Shown here piece after piece: positions 35,581 through 45,674 of a stretch of DNA of 64,000 nucleotides. Made by a program: the position numbers and the translations under genes. A model generated the notes under the pieces. That model was not told where the DNA came from, searched no databases, and saw only the letters and a program-made list of their open reading frames with translations. Position 1 is the first letter of the stretch, and every line of letters starts with the position of its first letter. Source of the DNA: Xanthomonas bonasiae (GTDB lineage: Bacteria > Pseudomonadota > Gammaproteobacteria > Xanthomonadales > Xanthomonadaceae); contig NZ_JAFIWB010000023.1 of the NCBI RefSeq assembly GCF_017163705.1, positions 1 to 64,000 of the forward strand, given 5' to 3'.

Positions 35581-35889
35581 CGTCGTTCCAGAAAAAAGGG
35601 GAAAGAAATCACTCACTGCGCGGCATCCATCGCACTGCATGCCGGTGCGATTGCAGCGCAGGTCCATGGCGATCGCGTGTCGGTCGCCGCGCTGCGGTGG
35701 ACCGGACACACCCGCAACCTCATCGCTGCCGCAACATTGCGCTGCGGACACCGACACCACCTGAGCGCGCCGGCTCACTGGCGATCATGCGCGCGCGCCA
35801 CGCGCTCGACGACCGCATGCATGCCGACGCGCGCCGCGGCGACATGCCGCGACGCGCGAGGAAAGCCGACCCATGCACAGGCCGTTGGC
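35581..35889. other. Intergenic stretch, no gene seen
   Basis: About 310 bp between the TonB receptor stop and the phosphatase start. No clear terminator, promoter or coding signal was found. It could hold a phosphatase promoter. Confidence 0.5.
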
Positions 35890-38700
35890 TCAGAACGTGT
35901 ACTTCACGGTCAGCAGGCTGGTGCGCCCGGCATCGACGATGTCCGAGATCGCGGTGCTGTTGCGGCCCACATGCGCCCAGTAGCTCAGGCGATTGGTCAG
36001 GTTGGCCACCGACAGGTCGGCGCGCAGGTGCTCGTTCACCGCATAGCCCACGTGCAGATCGACGCGGGTGATCGGCTTCACCCACAGGTCGTCCCAGCTG
36101 GCGCCCTGGTCCAGGTAGTCGTAGACCGACACGTATTCGCCCGAGTAGTGGTAGCTCAGGTTCACCGACAGCGGCCCCTTCTCGTAGAACAGCTCGGCGT
36201 TGGCCATCAGGTCCGGCGCGTTCTGGATGCGCTCGTCGTGGAAGCCGGTCATGCCCAGGTCGACGCGGGTGGACTGGCGGGTGACGTTGGCGCCGATGCC
36301 GAAGCCGTCCAGCGGCGCCGGCATGCCCTGCAGGGTCTGCCGCACCGCCGCTTCCACGCCCAGCACCTTGCCGTCGCCGCCGTTCTGCGGACGCACGTAG
36401 CGCACGCTGCCGCTGGTGCTCGCCCCGGCATTGGCCGCATCCGAGCCGTTCTCGTAGATGTAGTCGGACAGGCGCTTGTAGTAGCCGGCCAGCATCGCGT
36501 GGCCGCCGACGCCGTTGTCCCACTCGCCGGACAGGTCGACATTGACCGCCTTGATCGGCTTCAGATCCGGATTGCCTTCGGTGATGGTGGTGATGCCGTC
36601 GCTGGACACGCTGTAGCTGGAACCGCCGCCGAGCTGCACGAACGCCGGGCGCGTGTAGCTGGTCCACACCGAGGCCCGGTACACCGCGTTGGCGTTGCCG
36701 GGACGATAGTTCAGGAACACGCTGGGCAGCGGCACGTCGTAGGTGGTGTGGTTGTTCTGGAAGTAGCCGGCCAGCTCGTTGCCGCTGCTGTCCTTGGGCA
36801 TCGTCCAGTAGGTGTTGCGGATGCTGGTCTGCTCGAAGCGCAGGCCGGGGATGATCTCCAGGTCGCCGGTCTTGAACGTGGCCATTGCATAGGCCGCGGC
36901 CACCGCCTCGGTGCCGCGCATGGTGTCGCAGTTCTGATTGTTGACCGCCAGGCTGCCGCAGGTGTCGAAGCTGCTCGCGGTCAGGTACTTGGCGATCGAG
37001 GCCTTCAGCGCCGAATTGCTCAGCTTGACCGTCGGGTAGTCGTACTTGCCCGGATACACCGCGTCGTAGCTGCCGCTGACCAGGCCGGTGTTCTCCAGCA
37101 GCGTGCCGTCGGTGAACTTTGCGGTGGTCCAGTCGCGCTCGGTGAACTCGCGCGAGCTGTCCACGTACTTCACGCCGAACTGCAGACTGCTCAGCGCGCC
37201 CTCGTCGAAGTCGTAGCGCGCGTCGAACTTGGCGCCGCCCTTCTTCTGCCCGCTGTAGGACTTGGTCAACTGGCCGTGGCGGCGCGCGTACAGGCTGCCG
37301 ATGTCGTCGGCCTGGTTCTGCATCGCGGTGGTCAGCTGCGGCACCGGGAAGCCTTCGCTGTCGTAGCTGATGAAGCTGTTGGCGCCGTACGGGAACTGGG
37401 TGGAGCTGTACTGATCCACGCGCGCAGAGACTTCGATGTGGTCCGGGCGATCGTTGTCGCCGAAGCTGTAGAACAGGTTCGGCGACAGCGTCCAGTTGCC
37501 GAGCTGCTTGTCGCCGCCGAACTGGAACGTGGCCAGGTCGGCTACTTCCGGATTGGTCTCGTACCAGTAGCGCACCGCGACGCGATTGATCTGCGGCTGG
37601 TACACGCCGGTGCTGCCGATCTGCGAATAGCTGACGCTGGCCGGCACGAACTGCGTATAGCCGGTGTTCTGCTCGGTCTTGGCGTAGGCGTAGGTCGCCC
37701 GCGCGTACAGCTGCAGGGTCGGGTCCACATGCCAGTCGAAGGAGACGTTACCGCCGTAGCGCTTGGTGTCGCCGCCGGAATAGCCGATGTTGGTGCCGGT
37801 GGACTGCAGCGAATCTTCCGCGTCGTAACCGGCGGCCAGAGCGCCCTTGGCGGTGGTGCGGGAGAATTCCCACGAACCGTCGTTGCGCGCGGCGGAGGCG
37901 CTGGCCACTTCGCTGTTCACGTAGTGACGCTCGTCGTAGTACGCGCTGGCGTAGATGCCGAACTGGTGCTCGCTGCCGAACTTGGCGTGGAACTCGCCGG
38001 CCGCGCCCTTGCCCAGGCCGCTCTCGTCGTAGTCGCGGGCGCGGCTTTCCATGCGCCCGCTGGCGGTGATGCTGCCGCCGATCGCGTCGCTGTAGTCGAA
38101 ACCGCTGGGAGTGCGGTAGTCGATGGTGCCGCCGATCGCATCGCCGTCCATCGCCGCGGTGGAGGTCTTGTTCAACACGATGGTCTGCAGGCCGGACGGC
38201 GGCAGCAGGCTCAGCTGCACGCTGCGGCTGTACGGCATGCCCTGGGCGACGTTGACGCCGTTGATCAGGTTGACGTTGTATTCGGCATTGAGGCCGCGCA
38301 CCGAGGCGAACATGCCCTCGCCGCGCGCGGCGCCGTCGACGCCGCCGAAATACGACTGCCCGGTGTTGACCACGTTGACGCCCGGCAACAGGCCCAGCGC
38401 CTCGGCGATGTTGTGCACGGCGGTGTACTTCAGGTCGTCGGCCGACAGCACGTTGGCGGTGTTGCTGGCCGCCATCTGCATGTCGGCGGCGGTGTAGCGG
38501 TTCGCCGCGACGGTCACGGTCGACAGGGTCTGCGCATTGCCCTTGGCGGCGGCCGGCGCGGTGTCGTCGCCGGCGGTGTTCTGCGCCTGCTCCTGCGCGG
38601 GGTCTTCGGCATGGGCGGCGGCGGCGAGGGCCAGGCTCAGGGCCAGGGCGATGGATCCGGCAAGCCGGTGCGGCCTGGCGCGGTGCGATGCGTGGTTCAT
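35890..38700 (-). CDS. TonB-dependent outer-membrane receptor
   Basis: A 936-residue receptor with a signal peptide (AGSIALALSLALAAAAHAE), an N-terminal segment with a TonB box (STVTVAANR) and a plug domain at about 70-195 (NIAEALGLLPGVNVV, then SVRGLNAEYNVNLINGVNV and ETVLNK-like IVLNKTSTAAMDGDAIGGTIDYRTP). A large barrel follows, ending SLLTVKYTF with the terminal Phe. This resembles the large xanthomonad receptors for plant carbohydrates or phosphate esters. The start at 38700 follows GGAATTTCC. The neighbouring secreted phosphatase suggests import of a phosphorylated compound; the ligand is not known. Confidence 0.9.
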   Translation of the reverse strand: MNHASHRARPHRLAGSIALALSLALAAAAHAEDPAQEQAQNTAGDDTAPAAAKGNAQTLSTVTVAANRYTAADMQMAASNTANVLSADDLKYTAVHNIAEALGLLPGVNVVNTGQSYFGGVDGAARGEGMFASVRGLNAEYNVNLINGVNVAQGMPYSRSVQLSLLPPSGLQTIVLNKTSTAAMDGDAIGGTIDYRTPSGFDYSDAIGGSITASGRMESRARDYDESGLGKGAAGEFHAKFGSEHQFGIYASAYYDERHYVNSEVASASAARNDGSWEFSRTTAKGALAAGYDAEDSLQSTGTNIGYSGGDTKRYGGNVSFDWHVDPTLQLYARATYAYAKTEQNTGYTQFVPASVSYSQIGSTGVYQPQINRVAVRYWYETNPEVADLATFQFGGDKQLGNWTLSPNLFYSFGDNDRPDHIEVSARVDQYSSTQFPYGANSFISYDSEGFPVPQLTTAMQNQADDIGSLYARRHGQLTKSYSGQKKGGAKFDARYDFDEGALSSLQFGVKYVDSSREFTERDWTTAKFTDGTLLENTGLVSGSYDAVYPGKYDYPTVKLSNSALKASIAKYLTASSFDTCGSLAVNNQNCDTMRGTEAVAAAYAMATFKTGDLEIIPGLRFEQTSIRNTYWTMPKDSSGNELAGYFQNNHTTYDVPLPSVFLNYRPGNANAVYRASVWTSYTRPAFVQLGGGSSYSVSSDGITTITEGNPDLKPIKAVNVDLSGEWDNGVGGHAMLAGYYKRLSDYIYENGSDAANAGASTSGSVRYVRPQNGGDGKVLGVEAAVRQTLQGMPAPLDGFGIGANVTRQSTRVDLGMTGFHDERIQNAPDLMANAELFYEKGPLSVNLSYHYSGEYVSVYDYLDQGASWDDLWVKPITRVDLHVGYAVNEHLRADLSVANLTNRLSYWAHVGRNSTAISDIVDAGRTSLLTVKYTF

Positions 38701-39021
38701 GGAAATTCCATCAGGACGTGGGGTGGTGTCCCGGCACGCGACGACGCCGCGGCCGGAGAAGGCAAAGCGCTGCCCGTATCGCCGGCGCGAAGCCGGCAAC
38801 TGGGCGAACATCTGGGGGAGTTCCGTGTCGGAGCTGGACCGTGCGAACTGACGGTCCGTTAACAACTGCGGCGCATTGTGTGCGTCGATGTTTGCAGATG
38901 CGTGACGGAGTTCATAGGTGAACGGAAATGCGATACGTCAGTGATGCATACGCGTGCGTATCGCAAGTGCGCATGGCTGCGGCGCTTTTTCCGCTGACAT
39001 CCGGCGCGCCATAACGCCACC

Positions 39022-39101
39022 GCAGGAGCGGCTTCAGCCGCGACGAACGACGCGGCGGGCCTGCCGGCGACGGAGACTGTCGCGGCTGAAGCCGCTCCTA
39101 C
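39022..39101. repeat. Paired REP repeats in inverse orientation
   Basis: The copy at 39022-39044 (GCAGGAGCGGCTTCAGCC...) and its inverse at 39079-39101 (GTCGCGGCTGAAGCCGCTCC...) are separated by 34 bases. Confidence 0.88.
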
Positions 39102-39190
39102 AGTGCACCCAGATGGCGTCGCGTACGCCCTTGGGAGCGACGCCAGGCGACATTCACCATCGGTCGCAACGAGTTCTACCGATAGTGCGC

Positions 39191-39213
39191 GTCGCGACTG
39201 AAGGCGCTCCCAC
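39191..39213 (-). repeat. Single REP-type repeat
   Basis: A degenerate single copy (GTCGCGACTGAAGGCGCTC...) near the end of the hydrolase gene. Confidence 0.7.
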
Positions 39214-39250
39214 GGAGGGATCTAACCGGGTGCCTATCGACTCCGCCGCA

Positions 39251-41191
39251 TCACTCCGACGCGATCTGCGCATGCAGGATGCGGCGGATCTCCAGGATCG
39301 CCTGCGGCGTCTCCTGCACGCTGTGTCCGGAGGTGATCACCAGTTCCGATTCGGCGCCATCCAGGTGCGCGCTGCGGTAGGGCACCAGCCCATCGTCGGC
39401 GACGGCCAGCGGCAGCGCCGGGTTGCGCCGGGCGATGATCGAGTTGTAGCGCACGGCTGGCGAAATCGGCAGCTCGGCGGCCGCACGCACGAACGGATCG
39501 GTATCGCGCAGATTGTCGATGCCGTTGGGCAGGCGCTGCGGCACGCCGTCCTGGCCGGCGATGTCCTGCATCACCTCGGTGAAGCGCTGCAGCAAGGTCA
39601 CCGGCAAGCGGATCAGTCCGCCGACCAGGCGCCCGATGCTGCCCTCGGCGATGGCGGTGCCGCGGTGCGGCGCGGCGATGAAGATGGCGCGGTCCACCTG
39701 CGGCAGCGGCGCGAAGCGCAACAGCGGCTGCAGGCGCTCGCGTACCCGCGCGCCGCGTTCGCCGCTCAGGTCGCGGCCGGCGAGCAACGCGTTCCAGATG
39801 CGCTCGCCGGAGCTGCTGACCAGCAGCCGCGCGATCACTCCCCCCATGCTGTGGCCGATCAGCACCATGTGCTGCGAGGCCGGCGCCTGCCCCTGCGGAT
39901 CGAAATTGTGCAGGGTCTGCTGCAGCAAGGTTTCGATCTGCGCGCGGTTCCAGGCGATCGGCATGTTGGTCGGGTAGTAGACCTGCCAGATCTGGTAGTG
40001 GCGGCGCAGTTGCTCGTCGCCCATGATCTCGTTGGCGACGTTGACCCAGGCCTCGGGGCTGCTGCCCAGGCCGTGCAGCATCAGCACGATGCGCCGGTTC
40101 GGATCGTAGGGCTGCATCAGGTACAGGTGCGGCTGCTCGATGCCGTGTTCGCGCCCCAGCATCGAGCGCAACGACTGCTTGGCGAAGCCCGAACGCGCCA
40201 GCCACAGGCCGTAGGCGGCGGTGAAATTGGCCGCCAGCGGCAGCCGCTGGCCGTGCACGACAACCTCGTTGTCGCGATACGGATCGTAGGGCGCGATCAC
40301 CACGCTGCGCGTGTCCAGCACCTGCGCCAGGCTGTCGCCGTCGAAGCGCAGCAGCACGGTGGTCGGCGCGTACGACAGTTCGCTGTAGCCGGCGGTATCG
40401 GTAGCCGCTTGCCCTGGCTTTGCAGCAGCCATGATCGCGGTCGGATCGCCGACCTGCGCCGGCGACACTTCCGCCACCAGTTCGGCCCCGAAGCCATCGC
40501 GGCGATAGGTGCTGCGCAGGCCGTCGAAACGCAGCGAGGCGGCAGGCACCATCGCATTCGGCCGCGCCACGCCGCCCGGCAGGCGGAAACTGTCCAGCTG
40601 CGCGCGCACTTGCCAGCCGGCGGCAGCCAGCGTGTCGTCGTCGCGCAATTCGCCGCTGGCGCTGCGCGCGCGCCAACGTTCGAACATCGCGCCGACCACG
40701 TGCTGCACCGCGTAGTTGTAGTAATCGCGCACCTGCGTCTGCCGGTCCTCGAAGGCGCGCGCGCTGGCCGGGCGTTCGGTATAGAACAGGTAGGCATAGG
40801 CGTAGCGCGCGGTTTCCAGCCATGCCTGCAAGGCTGCATCGTCGAGTGCGACGTTGCCCTTGGGCGTGCGCGTCGTCGCCGCGCGCAACCACAGCTCCGA
40901 CAAGGTCGCCAGGCGGCGTTCCTCGTCCAGTCCCTGCAGCGTGCGCAGTTGCGCGGCGCAGGCGGGGATATCGGCCTCGCAGGGCTTGCGCTCGATCGCG
41001 ACCACGCGCAGCGTTTCCTGGCTGGCGTCGCTGAGTTCGCCGGTGCTGAGCACGTCGCCGCGCTTGGTCGCGATGTAGTCGCCGGCCGCGCGCGACTGCA
41101 CGGTGACCATGGCGCAGCCGGACCCGGCGAGCAGGCCCACCGCCAGCAGCGCGCGCGCCGCCAGCTGCCGCACCGCGCGCGCGGCGCGCAT
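39251..41191 (-). CDS. Lipoprotein alpha/beta-hydrolase
   Basis: A 646-residue protein. The N-terminus has a hydrophobic stretch and lipobox LLAGSGCAMV, so it is probably an outer- or inner-membrane lipoprotein. A largely uncharacterised N-terminal half of about 330 residues is followed by a hydrolase domain with an oxyanion HGLGSSPEAWVN and the nucleophile GHSMGGV near residue 445; a late Asp and His (VADDGLVPYRSAH and SGHSVQE) fit the triad. It is the last gene of a three-gene operon, starting one base inside the DUF4105 stop. The substrate is unknown; lipid or ester hydrolysis in the envelope is plausible. Confidence 0.85.
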   Translation of the reverse strand: MRAARAVRQLAARALLAVGLLAGSGCAMVTVQSRAAGDYIATKRGDVLSTGELSDASQETLRVVAIERKPCEADIPACAAQLRTLQGLDEERRLATLSELWLRAATTRTPKGNVALDDAALQAWLETARYAYAYLFYTERPASARAFEDRQTQVRDYYNYAVQHVVGAMFERWRARSASGELRDDDTLAAAGWQVRAQLDSFRLPGGVARPNAMVPAASLRFDGLRSTYRRDGFGAELVAEVSPAQVGDPTAIMAAAKPGQAATDTAGYSELSYAPTTVLLRFDGDSLAQVLDTRSVVIAPYDPYRDNEVVVHGQRLPLAANFTAAYGLWLARSGFAKQSLRSMLGREHGIEQPHLYLMQPYDPNRRIVLMLHGLGSSPEAWVNVANEIMGDEQLRRHYQIWQVYYPTNMPIAWNRAQIETLLQQTLHNFDPQGQAPASQHMVLIGHSMGGVIARLLVSSSGERIWNALLAGRDLSGERGARVRERLQPLLRFAPLPQVDRAIFIAAPHRGTAIAEGSIGRLVGGLIRLPVTLLQRFTEVMQDIAGQDGVPQRLPNGIDNLRDTDPFVRAAAELPISPAVRYNSIIARRNPALPLAVADDGLVPYRSAHLDGAESELVITSGHSVQETPQAILEIRRILHAQIASE

Positions 41192-42279
41192 CAGCGCGGC
41201 GCTCCGGGCGGTTCTTCGCCGGGGATGCCTTCGCGGATGCGCTGCGAAAAGTCGGCGCCGGCGCCGGCCTGGCGTGCGCGCTCGCCGATGCGCCCGCGCG
41301 CCTGCAGCGTGGCCAGCGCGTAGCCCGGCACGAAGCCGTGCTGCGCATAGACATAGGACGGCAGATAGCCGGACAGCAGCAGGCGGTAATCCAGCGGCAG
41401 TTGCGGCTCGAACTTGCGCACCAGCTCGAACACGATGGTGGTGCAATTGCTGGTGGCGGTGTTGTAGAACTTCGGCGTGCGCTGCAGCTGCTGCGCCTGC
41501 GCCACGTAGCCCATGAACAGCTGGCGCAACTGCGCGCGCGGAATGTTCAGCCGGTACAGATAGACGTCTTCGCCGCGCACGTTGCTGCGCACCGCGAGGA
41601 TGTCGCGCTCGTCGGCGGCGATCATCGCCTGCTCGAAATTGCGGAAGAACCCGGCCAGCGCGGAGAACGATTCGCCGCGCTCCTTGCGGATCTCCAGCGA
41701 GAACACCACCCGGCGGCCGTCGTCGAAGCCGAACGAGACCAGGGTGTGGGCGATCGCCGGCCCCATCCAGTAGGACAGCGCCAGGTCCGCCGAGACCAGC
41801 CGGTCCAGGTCGTACTGGCGGGTTTCCCAACGCGGCGTGTAGTCGCTGTCGCTGCGCCAGGCGAAATTGCGCACGTTGTGCAGGGTGACGAGGTGGCCTT
41901 CGACCTGCGGCTGCAGCGGCTGCGCCACGTCGTCGGCCCAGTCGCGGTTCTGCTCGGGCAGCAGCTGCGACCAGCCGAACACCAGGCCGGCGCAGGCGAC
42001 GGCGAAGATCCACGGCAGCACGCGGTAGTCGCGGGGATGGCGCAGGCCCCACAGCGCGGCGCCGCCCATCGCCAGCCACAGCAACGCCGAGGCGTAGCGC
42101 ACCAGGCTGCCGGTATGCGGCAGGTAGGCCAGGAACAGCGCGCCCCAGACCCCGGCCAGCACGATCGCCAGCGCCACCGTTGCGCGCAACAGGCGTGCCG
42201 GCCAACCCCGCTGCGCGGCGTTGCGCGCCGCAATCGCGGCGACGGCGCGGCCCTGCCCTCGCTCGCGACGCAGGCTCAT
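41191..42279 (-). CDS. DUF4105 (Lnb N-terminal periplasmic domain) membrane protein
   Basis: A 362-residue protein with about three N-terminal membrane helices (TVALAIVLAGVWGALFLAYL, then SALLWLAMGGAALWGL and WIFAVACAGLVFGWSQLL) and a periplasmic DUF4105 domain with the family Cys motif YNTATSNCTTIVFELV near 278, probably a cysteine-hydrolase-like fold. It starts at 42279 inside the TetR gene stop (ATGA overlap) and ends overlapping the hydrolase start. DUF4105 relates to the lacto-N-biosidase N-terminal region; its reaction is unknown. Confidence 0.85.
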   Translation of the reverse strand: MSLRRERGQGRAVAAIAARNAAQRGWPARLLRATVALAIVLAGVWGALFLAYLPHTGSLVRYASALLWLAMGGAALWGLRHPRDYRVLPWIFAVACAGLVFGWSQLLPEQNRDWADDVAQPLQPQVEGHLVTLHNVRNFAWRSDSDYTPRWETRQYDLDRLVSADLALSYWMGPAIAHTLVSFGFDDGRRVVFSLEIRKERGESFSALAGFFRNFEQAMIAADERDILAVRSNVRGEDVYLYRLNIPRAQLRQLFMGYVAQAQQLQRTPKFYNTATSNCTTIVFELVRKFEPQLPLDYRLLLSGYLPSYVYAQHGFVPGYALATLQARGRIGERARQAGAGADFSQRIREGIPGEEPPGAPR

Positions 42280-42842
42280 AGCGTCGCCGCCGCCGCGGGC
42301 GTGGCCAGCGCATGGCACAGCAGCCGGCAACCGCGCAGCGCCAAGGCCTTGCGTTCGGCTTCGTCGCTGCCGCGCTGGCAGGCGCCGAGCATATCCATCA
42401 ACAAGGTGAGGTCGTCGCCGTCCAGACCCTGGCGGCACAGGCCGGCGTCGGTGGCGCGCTGCAGGAACGGCAGCAGGATCGCCATCAGCCGCGCATGCGC
42501 CACTTCGATCTGCGGATGGTCGCGCGGCATCGAGCGCCAGCAATCGGCCAGCGGCGCGGACATCGCGATGTGCTCGGCGACATCGCGCAGCAGCAGGAAC
42601 AGGCCGTCGGGGCGCTCGCCGATATCGCGCGCGCAGCATTCCAGCCCGTCCAGGGCGCGCTGCAGGAGCGCGATCATCAGGTCGGTGCGGTCGGCGAAAT
42701 TGCGGTACAGCGTGGCCCGGCCCACGCCGGAGCGTTCGACCACCAACTCCAGCGGCGCGAGCACGCCGTGCTCGCAGAATACTTCGTCGGCCGCATCGAG
42801 CAGCAGGCGGCGACGTTGGGCGGCATCGGCACGGAGATCCAT
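42276..42842 (-). CDS. TetR-family transcriptional repressor
   Basis: A 188-residue regulator. The N-terminal helix-turn-helix reads LLLDAADEVFCEHG then LELVVERSGVGRATLYRNFADRTDLMIALL, the standard TetR HTH with RATLYRNF. The C-terminal ligand domain is divergent. It is the first gene of an operon with a DUF4105 protein and a lipoprotein hydrolase, and a promoter with a palindrome lies directly before it, so autoregulation is likely. Its ligand is unknown. Confidence 0.9.
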   Translation of the reverse strand: MDLRADAAQRRRLLLDAADEVFCEHGVLAPLELVVERSGVGRATLYRNFADRTDLMIALLQRALDGLECCARDIGERPDGLFLLLRDVAEHIAMSAPLADCWRSMPRDHPQIEVAHARLMAILLPFLQRATDAGLCRQGLDGDDLTLLMDMLGACQRGSDEAERKALALRGCRLLCHALATPAAAATL

Positions 42843-42848
42843 GCCGGG

Positions 42849-42876
42849 ATTATCGGACAATTTTGTCCACTTGCAA
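42849..42876 (-). promoter_or_regulatory. TetR-operon promoter with operator-like palindrome in the spacer
   Basis: On the minus strand, TTGCAA (42871-42876) and GATAAT (42849-42854) are spaced by 16 bases. The spacer contains GGACAA (42863-42868) and TTGTCC (42855-42860) as an inverted repeat with 2 bases between. The ATG at 42842 begins about 6 bases after the -10, so the transcript would have little or no leader. Confidence 0.7.
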
Positions 42877-42956
42877 GCGCGGTGCTGGCCGGACCGCGTC
42901 CGGCGGCCCGGCGGCGATGCTGGAAGCAGCGCCACCGGGTCCGGTCCGGCCGCTGC

Positions 42957-45674
42957 TCAGCCGGTGTTCTGCACGCCCTGCGAGACGCCGTTGACGCAGG
43001 CCACCAACGCGCGCAGCAGGTCCTCGTCCTCGCCGTCGGTGGCCCGCCAGCGCTGCAGCAGATCCACCTGCAACACGCTGATCGGATCGATGTAGGGATT
43101 GCGCAGGCGGATGGACAACGCCAGCCGCGGGTCGTGCTGCAGCAGCGACGCCTGCCCGGTCAGCGATTTCACCCAGCCCTTGGTCAGCGCGAGTTCGTCG
43201 CGAATGCGCGGGAAGAAGCGCTCGTGCAGCGGCCCGGCCAGGCGCGAGAACATCTCGGCGATGTTGAGGTCGCCCTTGGACAGCACCATCGCGATGTCGT
43301 CGAGGAAGGTGCGGAAGAACGGCCAATCGGCGGCCATCTCGCGCAGCGTGTCCTCGTGGCCGGCCTCCACCGCCGCGCGCAGGCCGCTGCCGACGCCGTA
43401 CCAGCCCGGGATCACCGCGCGCGCCTGGCTCCACGCGAACACCCACGGGATCGCGCGCAGGTTGTCCAGCGCCGCATCCTGGCCCAGCCGCCGCGACGGC
43501 CGCGAGCCCAGGGTCATCCGCTCGATCACGTCGATCGGCGTGGCCAGGCGGAAATAGCGCATGAACTCGGCATCGCCGACGAAGCTGCGGTAGGCGCGGG
43601 TGCTGTGCTCGGCGACGATGTCCATCACCGGCCGCCACGCGTCCTCGCGCGCGTCCGGCGCGCGCGGACGCATGCTCGACAGCAGCACCGCGCCGGTCAT
43701 CTGCTCCAGCGAGCGCAGCGCCAGCGCGCGGATGCCGTACTTGCGGTGGATCACCTCGCCCTGCTCGGTCACCCGCAGGCGGCCGTCGACGCTGCCGCGC
43801 GGCGCCGCTTCCAGCGCGCGCGTGGTCTTGCCGCCGCCGCGCACGATCGAACCGCCGCGGCCATGGAAGAAGGTCAGGCGGATGCCGAGGTCGGCGGCCG
43901 CATCGAGCAGTTCCACCTGCGCGCGCTGCAGGCCCCAGCGCGAGGCGGCGATGCCGCCGTCCTTGCCGCTGTCCGAGTAGCCGAGCATCACCATCTGCAC
44001 GTCGTTGCGCGCGGCCAGGTGGCGCCGGTAGACCGGGTCGGCGAGCAGGTCGCGCAGCGTGTCGGTGCCGCCGCGCAGGTCGTCCACCGTCTCGAACAGC
44101 GGCACGATGTCCAAAGGCACCGCGTTTTGCGCATCGACCAGGCCGCCGCGCCGCGCCAGCGCCAGCACGGTCAGCACGTCGGCGCGGTTGTGCGCCATGC
44201 TGATGATGTAGCTGCCCAGCGCATCGGCGCCATGCCGCGCACGCGCGTCGGCGAGCGCGGCGAATACCGCGTCCAGGCGTGCGTTGCCGGCATCCTCGGG
44301 GGCGGCCGGCAGGATCCGCTCGCCGCCGGCATAGGCGCCGAGCACGCTGGCACGGTCCTGCGCCGAACGTGCGTCCCACTCGTCCTCGCCCAGCGCCGCG
44401 GCGACCGCGCGCGCGTGCACGCTGGACTCCTGGCGCACGTCCAGCCGCGCCAGGTGGAAACCGAAGCTGCGCACCCGCCACAGCAGCCGGCGCACCGCGA
44501 ACCAGCCCGCGTGCAGGCCCTTGTTGGCCTGCAGGCTGTCGAGGATCAGCTGCAGGTCCTGCTCCAGTTCGGCCGGCGCGGCGTAGGCGCCCGGCGCGTC
44601 GTCCAGCGTCGCCTGCAGGCGTGCGCGCATCAGGTCGTTGAGCAGGCGGTACGGCATGTCGCCATGCCGCGGCCGCGAGCGCGCCGCGGCCTCGGACAGC
44701 AGGTGCCGGTAGCGTTCCAGCTGCGCCAGCAGCGCATCGCTGACCGCCACCAGCGTGGTCGACTGGCTGAGCAGGCTGGCCAGCTGCCACAGTTCCTTCA
44801 GGTAGCGATCCAGCACCGCGCGGCGCTGCGCGTCGAGCGTGGCGGTGATGGTGCCGGCATCCACGTTCGGATTGCCGTCCATGTCGCCGCCGACCCAGGT
44901 GCCGAACCGCAGCAGCCGCGGCAGCGGCACCGGCTCGCCGTAGGTTTCCTCGATCGCGTGCTCCAGGGTCTCGTACATCACCGGGACTACCCGGTACAGC
45001 ACCTGGGTCAGGTAGAAGCCGACATGCTCGCGCTCGTCTTCCACCGTCGGCCGCACCGGCGAGGAATCGGCGGTCTGCCACGAGGCGGTCAGCGCCATGC
45101 GGAAGCGCGCCGCATCGGTGGCGCGCTCGCCGGGGGTGCGCATGCCGTCGAGGTTGTCGACCAGGCTGGCGACCATCAACTGTTCTTTCTCCAGCAGCGC
45201 GCGGCGTACCGCCTCGGTCGGGTGCGCGGTGAACACCGGCTCCACGTCGATGCGCGGCAGCCATTCGCCCAGTTCCTGCGCGCTCACGCCCTGCGCCTTG
45301 AGCCGGCGCAGCGCGTCGTGCAGGCCGTCCGGCTGCGGCGTGTCGGCGCTGTTGCGCTGGTAGTCGCGGCGGCGGCGGATGCGGTGCACGCGCTCGGCGA
45401 TGTTGACCACCTGGAAGTAGGTGCTGAAGGCGCGCACCAGCGCCTCGGCGTCGCGCGGCGTGCGGCCGTAGAGCTGCTCGCTCAGCGACGACGGCGGCGC
45501 ATCGCTCTCGCGGCGCGCGATCGCGGTGGTGCGGACGGTTTCGATCTCGTCGAGGAACTCCGCAGACACCTGCTCGGCGAGCAGGTCGCCGACCAGCGCC
45601 CCCAGTCGGCGGACGTCGTCGCGCAAGGGGATGTCGGGCGTGGCAAACACGATGCTGCTGCGGTACTCGTTCAT
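42957..45674 (-). CDS. ppc: Phosphoenolpyruvate carboxylase
   Basis: A 905-residue enzyme with the catalytic FTAHPTEA near residue 149, the active-site loop [16 protein letters not shown] near 600, SDSGKDGG and the diagnostic C-terminal QNTG. It carboxylates phosphoenolpyruvate to oxaloacetate, replenishing the TCA cycle. The start at 45674 is chosen by family length; the open frame extends to 46175 through the ahcY leader and is not used there. Confidence 0.97.
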   Translation of the reverse strand: MNEYRSSIVFATPDIPLRDDVRRLGALVGDLLAEQVSAEFLDEIETVRTTAIARRESDAPPSSLSEQLYGRTPRDAEALVRAFSTYFQVVNIAERVHRIRRRRDYQRNSADTPQPDGLHDALRRLKAQGVSAQELGEWLPRIDVEPVFTAHPTEAVRRALLEKEQLMVASLVDNLDGMRTPGERATDAARFRMALTASWQTADSSPVRPTVEDEREHVGFYLTQVLYRVVPVMYETLEHAIEETYGEPVPLPRLLRFGTWVGGDMDGNPNVDAGTITATLDAQRRAVLDRYLKELWQLASLLSQSTTLVAVSDALLAQLERYRHLLSEAAARSRPRHGDMPYRLLNDLMRARLQATLDDAPGAYAAPAELEQDLQLILDSLQANKGLHAGWFAVRRLLWRVRSFGFHLARLDVRQESSVHARAVAAALGEDEWDARSAQDRASVLGAYAGGERILPAAPEDAGNARLDAVFAALADARARHGADALGSYIISMAHNRADVLTVLALARRGGLVDAQNAVPLDIVPLFETVDDLRGGTDTLRDLLADPVYRRHLAARNDVQMVMLGYSDSGKDGGIAASRWGLQRAQVELLDAAADLGIRLTFFHGRGGSIVRGGGKTTRALEAAPRGSVDGRLRVTEQGEVIHRKYGIRALALRSLEQMTGAVLLSSMRPRAPDAREDAWRPVMDIVAEHSTRAYRSFVGDAEFMRYFRLATPIDVIERMTLGSRPSRRLGQDAALDNLRAIPWVFAWSQARAVIPGWYGVGSGLRAAVEAGHEDTLREMAADWPFFRTFLDDIAMVLSKGDLNIAEMFSRLAGPLHERFFPRIRDELALTKGWVKSLTGQASLLQHDPRLALSIRLRNPYIDPISVLQVDLLQRWRATDGEDEDLLRALVACVNGVSQGVQNTG

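Larger units (their letters stand above)
38701..39250. promoter_or_regulatory. Receptor upstream region with inverted repeat and REP copies
   Basis: A 550-bp region between the TonB receptor start and the hydrolase stop. A 9-bp inverted repeat TGCGATACG (38929-38937) and CGTATCGCA (38957-38965) spans a 19-base centre and is a candidate operator. REP copies lie at 39022-39044, 39079-39101 and 39191-39213. No gene is seen. Confidence 0.45.

Noticed and set aside
35677-38862. 1061-codon plus-strand frame
   Set aside because: Antisense to the TonB receptor; Val/Ala/Gln-rich without domain pattern.
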